Of a stretch of DNA of 64,000 nucleotides, positions 36,023 through 43,581 are shown in pieces. Source of the stretch: Actinomycetota bacterium (GTDB taxonomy: Bacteria; Actinomycetota; Acidimicrobiia; IMCC26256; PALSA-610); NCBI GenBank assembly GCA_003134555.1, contig PLBO01000135.1, forward strand, positions 1-64,000. The letters run 5' to 3'. Position 1 is the stretch's first letter. Every line of letters starts with the position of its first letter. The notes beneath the pieces were generated by a model. That model worked only from the letters and a program-made list of their open reading frames with translations. It ran no database searches and was not told the origin of the DNA. A program made the translations under genes and the position numbers.

Positions 36023-37495
36023 TCAAATGGGCTCTGCGTGCGCGATGAGCTCGTCGAGCATGCGACGGCGCGGGACTCCGTCGTCGGTTAGCGGGAGAGT
36101 CGGAACTCGCAGGAGGCGTTGCGGAACCGTCTGGTCGTTCGCGCGGCAGACCTCGATGATCGAGCCACGCGTCGGCTGATCAGAACAGACGAGGAGTGCA
36201 TAGATGTCCGATTCGCTCCCGACGCGACCCGGTCGTGAGAGCACCGCCGCGATTTCGACCATCGGGTGACGCTCGAGTGCGCGCTCGAGCTGTACCGGAT
36301 CGATGTTCTTGCCGCCACGAATGATGAGGTCATCGGCGCGTCCTGTGATGACAATGTTGCCGTCCGTCCCGGAATATCCACGATCGCCCGTCTTCCACCA
36401 ACCGTCGGCGTCGGTGAACCGCTCGATGCCATTCGAGCGTACGTAGCCGAGCGCGAGTGATCTGCTTCGCACTCTGACGATGTCTTCGTCGAGGGCGACC
36501 TCGACGCCCGGAAGGGCTCTTCCTACCGTGCCGTGCCGAACTTCGCGCGAATCGTTCAAACGTGAGATCGAAATCGGTCCACCGGCTTCGGTTGCGCCGT
36601 ACCCGACGGTCACGGCGGCAGCGAGCGTATCTTCGAGATCGGCCGCTATGGCAGCCGGTGCTAAACCACCGCCGATGCCGACATGCAGCAGCGAATCGCC
36701 CGTAGACCGAGACTCGCGTCTCAGGAGGCGAACGAGTTGTTGCGCCATGAACGGCGCGAGCGAGAGGTTCGTGACGCAGTGCGCATCGATGTCGTTTGCG
36801 AGTCGTTCGAGCGAGAACCCGTTGTGGAGCACGATGTGATCGCCGCAGCAAAGCGCTTGGAATGCGATGGTCAGGCCCGCGACAGTCCAAATCGGCATGC
36901 CGCCGAGATAGGTCAAGCCCAGATTCGGGCCGGAGGCGGTTGCCTGAAGTTGGGATGCAACGTCGTCCTCGATCGGTGTGCTAGGGAGCATTTCCGCGCG
37001 TAATCGCTGCAGTTGGTAGATGGCATGCGCAAGGCTCGCGTCGTCGTGCACGATGCGCTTCGGCTCCCCCGAGGTACCGGCGGTGGACAGGCAGACGCTG
37101 CCCGGTGGCAATGCGATGCGCGGCCGTAATGTGGGGAATACGGAATCGGAGTATGGCATCGCGCCGACGACGAGGTCCGCGATCTCGGAGTGCTTCGCAT
37201 GGGAGGTCGGTGCACATACGGATATCGGTGTGCCGGACCCGAGAGCAGCTAGCAACCAAACGAGTGTCGACGCGGGTTCGTGCGCCAGAACCGCGACCTG
37301 ACGTGCGTGCAGCGTTTCCAATACGCTGGCCACCCGCTCGACCTCGTCGAGCAAGTCGCTGTAGGTCCAGACCCCGAAGTCAGCCGTTATGGCTCGTTGC
37401 GAAGCATGCGCGCGAGCAGCCGCCGTAACCGTCCGAGCGACTACCGAGGATTGATTCGACCGCCCAAATCGACTGTTCGCCGCCACTTGTTCCAT
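36023..37495 (-). CDS. AMP-forming acyl ligase (ANL superfamily), terminal gene of the operon
   Basis: 490 residues from MEQVAANSRFG; its ATG shares a base with the upstream stop (TGATG). Motifs: P-loop A3 VCLSTAGTSGEPKRIVHDDA, A5 VTVGYGATEAGGPISISRL, A7-A8 DGWWKTGDRGYSGTDGNIVI then TGRADDLIIRGGKNIDPVQL. Predicted to adenylate a carboxylate and load it on CoA or on the ACP encoded three genes upstream. Notable: at the A10 position the usual catalytic Lys is not obvious (PLTDDGVPRRRMLDEL, Arg instead), which normally impairs adenylation. N-terminal domain TYSDLLDEVERVASVLETLH is canonical. Substrate unknown. Confidence 0.85.
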   Translation of the reverse strand: MEQVAANSRFGRSNQSSVVARTVTAAARAHASQRAITADFGVWTYSDLLDEVERVASVLETLHARQVAVLAHEPASTLVWLLAALGSGTPISVCAPTSHAKHSEIADLVVGAMPYSDSVFPTLRPRIALPPGSVCLSTAGTSGEPKRIVHDDASLAHAIYQLQRLRAEMLPSTPIEDDVASQLQATASGPNLGLTYLGGMPIWTVAGLTIAFQALCCGDHIVLHNGFSLERLANDIDAHCVTNLSLAPFMAQQLVRLLRRESRSTGDSLLHVGIGGGLAPAAIAADLEDTLAAAVTVGYGATEAGGPISISRLNDSREVRHGTVGRALPGVEVALDEDIVRVRSRSLALGYVRSNGIERFTDADGWWKTGDRGYSGTDGNIVITGRADDLIIRGGKNIDPVQLERALERHPMVEIAAVLSRPGRVGSESDIYALLVCSDQPTRGSIIEVCRANDQTVPQRLLRVPTLPLTDDGVPRRRMLDELIAHAEPI

Positions 37496-38448
37496 CACAC
37501 CTCCGAAGGAATCGGGGAATCTTCCGCGCGAGAGTCCAGCGGCGCCGATTGATGCCGTTGCCGGAACCAGCGGCGATACGCCGCTATCGGATCCGTGCGC
37601 TTGAGGAGCGGCGCCGCGAGATACCGGCGATGCGCCCATATTTCAGCGTCCTGGCAGAACTGGTCGTAGAGCCCATCGGCGAGCGCCGCCAACACGGGTC
37701 CACGGAATCCGCGAGCGGTCCGGGGCTCGGCCTTGATGCACGTCGTCGAAATCGTCTCGTGGGCCGTTACCGGCGTGAGCCCGCCCACGACTGTTAAGGA
37801 GACGATGCTGTCGAAGCGGGCGACCGTCATTCCAGTCCCGATGCACGCCACGGAGATGACCGCCTGCCGCAAGCTCTCCCCAAGTCGCACTTCGTGGCTC
37901 GAGCTCACCGAGAAGCCAACGTCGTCGAACTCAAGGCTTTCGAGCCGAGGCGGACCGGCGGTCGCATGGACCCAGCTGAAATGGTCCATGTCAACGAGGT
38001 TCTCGAGCACGTCGTGCACACTCGCACTGATCCGCTCGGACCAAGATCGGACCTCGATCCTTGCGTCCAACTTCCATGGAGCGAGCCGCCGATCGATCGA
38101 GGCTACGTCAGGATTGGATCGTCGGGCGCCGAGCGCGCCGAACAGCAGCGAATCGACTTGCATCAGCGGGACCGAGCTCGTCGTCGGTCCGATACTCGCA
38201 CAGACGCATCGTCGCGCTTCGAGCCCGGATCCAGTCGCGTTCCAGGCAGGACATCCGCACGTGGTGCACAACCACGAGTCGCCTTGTAGATGGCCACGAG
38301 AGTCCGAGTGAAGCGCCACGTCACCGAACAGCGTCTCTACGCGCCCGCCCATGGGTTCGAAGCGGTCGATGGTTCCCAAGCAGAACCAGCCACCGGACGG
38401 AAGTGGTGACTCCCGAGAGTTCGCGTCCACACCCCGTCGCTCCGGCAC
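37495..38448 (-). CDS. Ring-hydroxylase-like protein with degenerate Rieske domain
   Basis: 317 residues, GTG start 4 bp after the GNAT stop. The catalytic half is canonical for Rieske non-heme oxygenases: DVLENLVDMDHFSWVHATAG has D-x2-H-x4-H, and DAEIWAHRRYLAAPLL supplies the late Asp ligand with the usual W/RY context. The N-terminal half aligns as GGWFCLGTIDRFEPMGGRVE and LFGDVALHSDSRGHLQGD, but where Rieske proteins have CxH...CxxH it has WLCTTCGCPAWNATGSGLEA and RRCVCAS: both histidines are gone and a Cys-rich CxxCxC...CxC pattern is present. Either a different cluster is bound or the protein is non-redox. Between GNAT and ligase in the operon. Confidence 0.75.
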   Translation of the reverse strand: MPERRGVDANSRESPLPSGGWFCLGTIDRFEPMGGRVETLFGDVALHSDSRGHLQGDSWLCTTCGCPAWNATGSGLEARRCVCASIGPTTSSVPLMQVDSLLFGALGARRSNPDVASIDRRLAPWKLDARIEVRSWSERISASVHDVLENLVDMDHFSWVHATAGPPRLESLEFDDVGFSVSSSHEVRLGESLRQAVISVACIGTGMTVARFDSIVSLTVVGGLTPVTAHETISTTCIKAEPRTARGFRGPVLAALADGLYDQFCQDAEIWAHRRYLAAPLLKRTDPIAAYRRWFRQRHQSAPLDSRAEDSPIPSEV

Positions 38449-38452
38449 TGAC

Positions 38453-39079
38453 TCACGAATCGAGCGGGGTCGTCTTCATATAGGCCTCGCGATAGAGGGC
38501 CAGGATCAAGAGATCCCAATAGCGCCCCGCGTAGAACTCGTGATCACGCATGCATCCCTCAATCTGAAACGCCTTCCCGGTTCCACTGGAGAATTGAGCG
38601 AAGTTGAACTCGGGAACCTCGGCGTACAGCTTGCGCAACGGCCACATCGAGAATGTGTAGTTGATGAACATCTTCCCGGCCTCGAGCGTCCAGCCGCGTC
38701 GAACGAGACTCGGCTTCACGGCCATCGCGATGAAGGCGGTCTGGAAGCGGAAGTTTGCGTTGTACACGAAGACGTGGCCGACTCGTTGGCTGTCGGCATT
38801 CGCGCAGATCACGAACTGGGCGAGGATCCCGGTCCACAAGCCCTGATGAAACGCGTCTGGGCTCGGCGTTTCGCCGCGGTGACGCCAACGAAATCCGAGT
38901 TCCTCGTCGCAACCGAGGGCGTACAGAAAATCGTAGTCGCTCTCGTCGACCGGTCGGAGCGTTGTCCGTCTCCCGGTCAGGGTCGGGACGTTCGTCACGT
39001 CCGCCGGAGTATACGAGCCAACGTGAGGACCCAGCACTGGGTGCGTCGCCGTCTGCAAGCCGTCTCGCATTGAAACCAC
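38453..39079 (-). CDS. GNAT N-acyltransferase partnered with an ACP
   Basis: 208 residues, GTG with GAGGAGA upstream, 11 bp after the ACP gene. GNAT fold: LTGRRTTLRPVDESDYDFLY, then DEELGFRWRHRGETPSPDAF, the beta4 strand SQRVGHVFVYNANFRFQTAF and helix region EAGKMFINYTFSMWPLRKLY. The acyl-donor loop is not a clean Q/RxxGxG/A (PSLVRRGWTLEAG), consistent with an ACP rather than CoA donor. A close relative (shared CFQNWQFRKLYLESPE-type block and EFFDGRYWDRLILALHR) is fused to an ACP at 54044-54892. Probably transfers an acyl group from the neighbouring ACP to an amine; acceptor unknown. Confidence 0.8.
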   Translation of the reverse strand: MVSMRDGLQTATHPVLGPHVGSYTPADVTNVPTLTGRRTTLRPVDESDYDFLYALGCDEELGFRWRHRGETPSPDAFHQGLWTGILAQFVICANADSQRVGHVFVYNANFRFQTAFIAMAVKPSLVRRGWTLEAGKMFINYTFSMWPLRKLYAEVPEFNFAQFSSGTGKAFQIEGCMRDHEFYAGRYWDLLILALYREAYMKTTPLDS

Positions 39080-39090
39080 GACTGGTCTCC

Positions 39091-39348
39091 TCAGCTCTGG
39101 AGGTACACGGAGTAAAGATCGCCGAACGTCGTGATCGACTCCAACGCGCTGTCTGATATCAGCGCGCCGAGATCGTCTTCCACAATCGTCAGGAGCTCGA
39201 ACACCTCGATGGAGTCGAGCGCGAGTCCTTCGAATGTGGCCGTCTCTCGCGGAGGATCGCCAAGCGAGATCGCGGCCGAGAGATGGGCGGCGAAGGCGTC
39301 GTAGCTCAGTCGTTCGCGATCTGGTGCGGCGCTTGCGTTGGTAGTCAT
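39091..39348 (-). CDS. Acyl carrier protein
   Basis: 85 residues from MTTNASAAPDRERLSYD, ATG overlapping the upstream lipoprotein stop (ATGA). The phosphopantetheine site is Ser46 in FEGLALDSIEVFELLTIVED, followed by the helix and loop typical of ACPs (DLGALISDSALESITTFGDL). A discrete type II carrier, likely loaded by the AMP-ligase and unloaded by the GNAT directly downstream. No ketosynthase is present nearby, so simple acyl relay rather than chain elongation is likely. Confidence 0.85.
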   Translation of the reverse strand: MTTNASAAPDRERLSYDAFAAHLSAAISLGDPPRETATFEGLALDSIEVFELLTIVEDDLGALISDSALESITTFGDLYSVYLQS

Positions 39349-39863
39349 GTGCTCACCTCGAAGGCAACAGCGGCCATGAGTGCGCCGCGATGAATCGTCA
39401 GCCGCCAGCAACCCGACGCGTCAGGAACAAAGCCGGACCCATATTCACTTCCCGGATATTTTCGAGTCGATCCAGGATGAAGCTCGGGACCGAACAACAA
39501 TGCCGCGGGCGCGCCGACAGGGTTCGACAGAACGAGCTTGGGCATTCCCGACCCGGTCACGTTCCAGACGATCTTGATCTGAGATCCAACGAGATACCGC
39601 CGATACTGGTAGGCGGAGGACTCGACGAAGACCACGGCTTCGCCTCCGGTCGCGGGCAATCGGAAGTTCGACTCATTGGGGCTGAGCGCGTTCGGACATG
39701 ACGACACGACTGTGCGCGTCGTCGGCGGCACCGATCGGACCGCCGACTGCGTCGACCTCGGGCGGGAAGGGTCTGTCCCGTTGGCGCAGGCCGTGACCGT
39801 GACGCTCGCCAACGTGGCGGCGAAGAACGTCGAGGCCCGCTTGCGCCCGAGATGCGCGTTCAC
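39345..39863 (-). CDS. Lipoprotein in the ACP-GNAT operon
   Basis: 172 residues, GTG start. Signal with lipobox: KRASTFFAATLASVTVTACA (Cys about 26), so membrane-anchored outside. The mature part is beta-rich (GGEAVVFVESSAYQYRRYLV, SQIKIVWNVTGSGMPKLVLS, DASGCWRLTIHRGALMAAVA) and resembles a small immunoglobulin-like or carbohydrate-binding-like sandwich; no named family recognised. Overlaps the ACP gene by 4 nt, tying an exported protein to the cytosolic acyl machinery. Confidence 0.7.
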   Translation of the reverse strand: MNAHLGRKRASTFFAATLASVTVTACANGTDPSRPRSTQSAVRSVPPTTRTVVSSCPNALSPNESNFRLPATGGEAVVFVESSAYQYRRYLVGSQIKIVWNVTGSGMPKLVLSNPVGAPAALLFGPELHPGSTRKYPGSEYGSGFVPDASGCWRLTIHRGALMAAVAFEVST

Positions 39864-39872
39864 GTCGTGACA

Positions 39873-40160
39873 CTACGAGAGATGTCCGACAGTCGTGCCC
39901 GATGCCGCGCTGACCCACACCGGCCCGTCGGCCTCCGTCACGACATCCATGAGCCTGGGGGTCATCGAGCCCGAGCCCGATGCGACCATCGCCGATTCGA
40001 TGCCGGCACCGTACGTCGGTTTCACCGGACCCCAGTACCACGCGAACTCGTCGACTGGGACCACACCTGTGTCGGTCTTTTGCATCCCGCGGCTGATGTG
40101 CACGACCGTGACGCCATTGCGGTCTTCCACGAACACGAAACCTCGATCGAGTCTGGGCAT
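39873..40160 (-). CDS. Small unrecognised protein of the operon
   Basis: 95 residues, ATG with AGGAAGGGAA upstream, 27 bp after the preceding gene. Mixed alpha/beta: RGFVFVEDRNGVTVVHISRG, then GVVPVDEFAWYWGPVKPTYG. No signal peptide, membrane segment or Cys. The Trp/Tyr-rich centre and Met/Ser-rich loop do not match any family I know. Confidence 0.6.
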   Translation of the reverse strand: MPRLDRGFVFVEDRNGVTVVHISRGMQKTDTGVVPVDEFAWYWGPVKPTYGAGIESAMVASGSGSMTPRLMDVVTEADGPVWVSAASGTTVGHLS

Positions 40161-40187
40161 TGGCTTGTTCCCTTCCTGTTGGCCGGA

Positions 40188-40571
40188 CTAGGACGCCGGC
40201 GCGTGCAACGCCGCCTTCGCCTCGAAGGCGCGGCGCATAACTTGTGACCAACTACCAACGGTGTCCATGATGTCGGATTGGAAACGCACCCCGTGGTTCA
40301 ATGCGTAGTGCGCCGCGTCGATGTGACGTGCGCACCCACCCATCGAGAACATCGAGGCCTGATCGCTCCAAATCGAGAGCGAGATCAACTCGCGTTCGCG
40401 CCACCGAAGTCGCGTCTTTCCTGTGACATAGGCGGCGCGGGTCCTCTTCACCTCCCGTTCGATGCGCCACGCCCGCAGGCGCAGGTGCAGGAGATGTCGA
40501 CGTTTGTCGCACTGGAACCGCACACAAACCGCGATCGGCGCGTGTAGTTGTCCATTGTCGGCGTTCGACAT
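40188..40571 (-). CDS. Dimeric alpha/beta-barrel-like protein (monooxygenase/DUF3291-like)
   Basis: 127 residues from MSNADNGQLHAPIAVCVRFQ, ATG with GAGAGGAA upstream, 14 bp after the preceding gene; the track's 385-residue start is read-through. Pattern RERELISLSIWSDQASMFSM then GCARHIDAAHYALNHG resembles the second strand-helix of heme-free or heme-binding small monooxygenases (TlSvWrd.eaM..F...g.H), with His residues in the pocket region. Likely cytosolic dimer, oxidation or binding role inferred only from the fold-like pattern. Confidence 0.6.
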   Translation of the reverse strand: MSNADNGQLHAPIAVCVRFQCDKRRHLLHLRLRAWRIEREVKRTRAAYVTGKTRLRWRERELISLSIWSDQASMFSMGGCARHIDAAHYALNHGVRFQSDIMDTVGSWSQVMRRAFEAKAALHAPAS

Positions 40572-40585
40572 ACGGTTCCTCTCGA

Positions 40586-41212
40586 TCAGATGACGCGCAT
40601 GGCGACCACGATCAAAGACGCCAAAATCGCGACGCGACCTGCCCATCGCGCTCGCTGCCGCTCGACGGTGACGAAGTCGGTGCTCTGAATGACCAACGAC
40701 GACCGTCGCGCCGAGAGCGGCACGCGGCGCTGTTCTTGATTGCGCCCGAGTCGCTCGAGGAAGCGCGGGCCGAGCAGGTACGTCGTGATCGTCATCGCGC
40801 CGTACGTAGCCGTGCCGACGATCGGGGCCGGGCCACCCAGCCAGAGTGCGAACGCCACCCAGGCCCAGAAGACGTTCGAGACGCGATACGTGGTCGCGCC
40901 CAGACCAATATCGAATCCCGCGATCGCGCCTGCGGTCAAAGGCGTGAACCTGTCGAAGGAATTCTTGGGCGTTTGCCGCCGCATCGTGAGGACGTGGTCC
41001 GAGACGTCTGCGGTCAACAAGAGTACAAGTGTTGTGAAGATCAACACGGTCGGGAGCGGGCTCGACAAGATGTCGTCGGCCAGCTTGTCGACTCCTACGA
41101 GGACTGATGCCGAGACTGCAGCGGCCACGACCGTCCCGAGGATGTACCCGGCCGCGATCTGGCGACTGCGAGCTGGAGACGAGCGAGTCAGACGACCGGT
41201 CACGCCGATCAA
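40586..41212 (-). CDS. Polytopic membrane protein of the operon
   Basis: 208 residues. Five or so hydrophobic segments: AAGYILGTVVAAAVSASVLV (about 20-40), LPTVLIFTTLVLLLTADVSD (53-72), LTAGAIAGFDIGLGATTY (92-110), VFWAWVAFALWLGGPAPIVG (113-132) and AGRVAILASLIVVAMRV (190-206), with Arg-rich loops. Reminiscent of transport or scaffold subunits but not assignable. Downstream of the exported Cys-rich protein gene. Confidence 0.65.
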   Translation of the reverse strand: MIGVTGRLTRSSPARSRQIAAGYILGTVVAAAVSASVLVGVDKLADDILSSPLPTVLIFTTLVLLLTADVSDHVLTMRRQTPKNSFDRFTPLTAGAIAGFDIGLGATTYRVSNVFWAWVAFALWLGGPAPIVGTATYGAMTITTYLLGPRFLERLGRNQEQRRVPLSARRSSLVIQSTDFVTVERQRARWAGRVAILASLIVVAMRVI

Positions 41213-41289
41213 TGAAAGACCTCAAAAGCTGTACAGCTGCGCGTAGCCAGCGATCGAAGCAAGCGCAACCACGACGAAGACCATGCCCG

Positions 41290-41706
41290 TCAGAAGCTCC
41301 CACACCCGCCATAGGTGGAGTAGCTCTCGCAGTAGCACTCACCACAGCAGTATTTCGGTGTGCCAGAGTGATGTACGGTCGGGCACGTCCATATGTACTT
41401 GTCGCTGCCTGTGCACCCGCAGTTGTTCATTTCGGAAAGCGGCTTGACGTTGTTCAGAAAGCGGAGGTTGCAACAGCCCGGAGATGCCTCCGCGCTCTCC
41501 GAGCCCAACTGCAAGGTGCCGAACGTGGCGCCGGCCACTGCGAGCCCGGCGACGCCCATGCGCTGGACGAACGAGCGGCGACTGATGTCATTGGAACCAG
41601 TACTCGCGCGAAATCGCGATCCGCGCGCGAACGCCGCGAATCGGTGCGTACGAGGACGCGATTCGTCGGCCATGGTGGGTGAGTGGTCTTGAAGGATTGT
41701 CGGCAT
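41290..41706 (-). CDS. TAT-exported Cys-rich protein, methylamine dehydrogenase light-chain-like
   Basis: 138 residues, ATG with GAGAGGAGAGG upstream. Twin-arginine signal SRRSFVQRMGVAGLAVAGAT and cleavage region SAEASPG. The mature part of about 62 residues has ten cysteines: CCNLRF, NNCGCTG, YIWTCPTVHH, KYCCGECYCES and GGCGSF. The CC-x2-C-x-C block, the TAT route and the two upstream genes (MauE-like and MauD-like) recall the small subunit of methylamine dehydrogenase, whose folding needs MauD/MauE; that subunit, however, is larger and has a second cofactor Trp, while only one Trp is visible here. It may be a distinct disulfide- or metal-rich product matured by this operon. Confidence 0.75.
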   Translation of the reverse strand: MPTILQDHSPTMADESRPRTHRFAAFARGSRFRASTGSNDISRRSFVQRMGVAGLAVAGATFGTLQLGSESAEASPGCCNLRFLNNVKPLSEMNNCGCTGSDKYIWTCPTVHHSGTPKYCCGECYCESYSTYGGCGSF

Positions 41707-41754
41707 GTGCGACCTCTCCTCTCGGAGACGTTGGGACGAACGATTCGAACTTGA

Positions 41755-42348
41755 CTAAGACGGAGTCGGAACGGTCGTGGAGGTAGCGGTGCTTTCATCG
41801 GTCAGCGAAACGACGCGTGGTTCGGGCCGGGCCCGAACGTCGGCGATGTGCGGGAGGTCGTAGATGGTGTAGGCGCCACCGAGCCGGCCGTTGCGAACGC
41901 GAATGAGCAACGGCGACAGGCTGATGCCGAAGGTCGTCCGACACCATTTGCCGCCCGGGTCTACGTATGTCACGTACTCGTGGAGGTCGTACTGATCAAC
42001 GAAGCCGGCGCCGAGAGGCTCACCCGAGGTCGATATCACGATCCGAACCTCGACACCCCTATTGGCGGGGGGCGCATTACCGAGCTGCTCCGCCACGTGG
42101 TGGCACGACGCGCAGAGCGTGCTCAGGATCAACACGTCGAACGAGTCGTCGTCCGCGTCTCCACCTGGCCAATGAACGGGCTGGACCGTGCTCGCCGACA
42201 GATCCACACGGGTCGGCGATGCCGTGTACGCCATGTCCACGGCAGGTGCCGCCGCAACCCCGTTCTTCACCCGGGCCGCCAGCTCAGCCATCATCGCGAA
42301 CAAGAAGGCGATCGCGACCGTGAGCACGGCGATGGGAATCCAGATCAC
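41755..42348 (-). CDS. MauD-like membrane-anchored thioredoxin-fold protein
   Basis: 197 residues. N-terminal anchor IPIAVLTVAIAFLFAMMAEL, then an extracytoplasmic thioredoxin-like domain: VLILSTLCASCHHVAEQLGN contains CxxC (Cys79-Cys82), VRIVISTSGEP the next strand, GKWCRTTFGISLSPLLIRVR the cis-Pro loop region. The MauD family assists disulfide formation in methylamine dehydrogenase light chain. ATG overlaps the MauE-like stop by 4 nt. Predicted to form or isomerise disulfides in the Cys-rich protein encoded 48 bp downstream. Confidence 0.8.
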   Translation of the reverse strand: MIWIPIAVLTVAIAFLFAMMAELAARVKNGVAAAPAVDMAYTASPTRVDLSASTVQPVHWPGGDADDDSFDVLILSTLCASCHHVAEQLGNAPPANRGVEVRIVISTSGEPLGAGFVDQYDLHEYVTYVDPGGKWCRTTFGISLSPLLIRVRNGRLGGAYTIYDLPHIADVRARPEPRVVSLTDESTATSTTVPTPS

Positions 42349-42878
42349 GCGCCAGCCCCTTTCAACCCGATGTCGATCACCGGACGCAGTCCGGCTCGAC
42401 GGCGATACACGATCGAGGCCGCAATTGCTGCGCTGATCACGACCGCGGCGATCGAGCTCGCCGCGCGTGCTGCGTCTGACCTCAAGTCATTGCCGAACAC
42501 GAGGGCCGCAACCGATCCGCCGAGAAGGGCGAGCGCGAGCCAACTCGCCATACCGCCGACGTCGGCGACCGCGCCAAAGCACCCGCAATCACGTGCAACG
42601 GCATGTTTCGTCAACCGCTCGAGCGCGTTAAACGCTACGAAGCCCGCCGTCAAGATCAGTGCGACGATCAGCGCCGCGCGAGCAAAACCGGCTATGAGCA
42701 ACGGCGTCGGACTGCACTCCGCCAACGCGACGAGTGAGACGAGTACCGCTGCAAGGCGAGGAGAAACTCGCACGACCCGGGCAAGTTCACTGGCGGCGGC
42801 GGCTGGCGCGAGCAGCTTCCCGAGACCGGAGAGAAGCAACGTTGCTGCAACCACTGAGGCCGCCAAAGTACCGACCAC
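42345..42878 (-). CDS. MauE/DoxX-like membrane protein, first gene of the operon
   Basis: 177 residues, four TM segments: about 5-22, 42-62, 70-88 and 115-160. The motif RDCGCFGAVADVGGMASWLA is the conserved CGCFG loop of MauE-type proteins, a redox-active Cys pair thought to pass electrons to MauD. The typical opening LLLSGLGKLLAPAAAASELA (surface K in SxxxKL) is present. It starts the eleven-gene minus-strand run; the 110 bp upstream is the best place for its promoter. Confidence 0.8.
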   Translation of the reverse strand: MVGTLAASVVAATLLLSGLGKLLAPAAAASELARVVRVSPRLAAVLVSLVALAECSPTPLLIAGFARAALIVALILTAGFVAFNALERLTKHAVARDCGCFGAVADVGGMASWLALALLGGSVAALVFGNDLRSDAARAASSIAAVVISAAIAASIVYRRRAGLRPVIDIGLKGAGA

Positions 42879-42990
42879 CGCAGGCTCCCGTCGTACGCAG
42901 CGTTCCCTGCTTTGCTAAAGACACGCTCCTCGTTCTCGAAGGTACTCAGCCGCGGTGGGACGGTCAAGCCCCGTCTTGTTGACGGCTTAC

Positions 42991-43233
42991 TCATACGGCA
43001 GCGGTTTCCCGCAACACCCATACGGCTTCGCGTCTGACGAGCGCGTGATCCGCTGAATCGGCCATGCACAGCCGAACACCTCCAGTGAGAATCGACCGCA
43101 CTGTGTAGTCCGTAGGGACGCTGACGAGGCCGATCAGCGTGGCGGCGCCAGCGCCAGGACTCGGAGATCGAGCCGAGGTGATCGGACCATTCGACGTGAC
43201 GTCATCCCACACCCGCGCTGCACCGACCGTCAC
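42991..43233 (-). CDS. Possible small protein upstream of the MauE-like gene
   Basis: 80 residues, GTG start without clear ribosome site. The second half (LIGLVSVPTDYTVRSILTGG) has protein-like composition. No homology recognised; could be a gene remnant. Confidence 0.3.
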   Translation of the reverse strand: MTVGAARVWDDVTSNGPITSARSPSPGAGAATLIGLVSVPTDYTVRSILTGGVRLCMADSADHALVRREAVWVLRETAAV

Positions 43234-43322
43234 TCCGGCAAGGCGCTTTCAAACCCGCCGGAGACGTTTCAACGCCTTCTTCCGGTCCTCGAAGACGATC
43301 CGGGCGCCCGCGCGCTGGATCC

Positions 43323-43367
43323 CGCACGGTGTTCTACAACCGCGCCCGCCGGCACAGCTCGATTGGG
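43323..43367 (+). pseudogene. IS3-type transposase sliver
   Basis: 15 codons read RTVFYNRARRHSSIG, the near-universal C-terminal motif of IS3 transposases (YN..R.HS.LG). Nothing more of the gene remains. Confidence 0.45.
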
Positions 43368-43385
43368 GTGTTTCCGCTCTGAGAC

Positions 43386-43540
43386 CTACTGGCCTTGCGC
43401 ATTCGCTGGTTGCCAGGCGGCGAACGACGCCGCGAGTGCTGCTCCACCGACCTTGCCGACAAGCGCGACGACGCTCGGGATGGTTGCGCTCCAGCTGACA
43501 TCGTTCGCGTATGTCGCTACGAACGCAGTTATCGGGCTCT
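43386..43540 (-). pseudogene. C-terminal remnant of the membrane-protein family at 62685
   Basis: Reads ITAFVATYANDVSWSATIPS then VVALVGKVGGAALAASFAAW, matching ITAFVATYSNDSSWAFSLPA / LVGLLSKVGGAALAASFATW of the 62685 gene. Only the last 50 or so codons remain, between IS3 and ISL3 debris. Confidence 0.7.
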
Positions 43541-43581
43541 TCTGCTTGATCCGTGGGGTGGTTGCGGTGTTGGTCCGCGAG

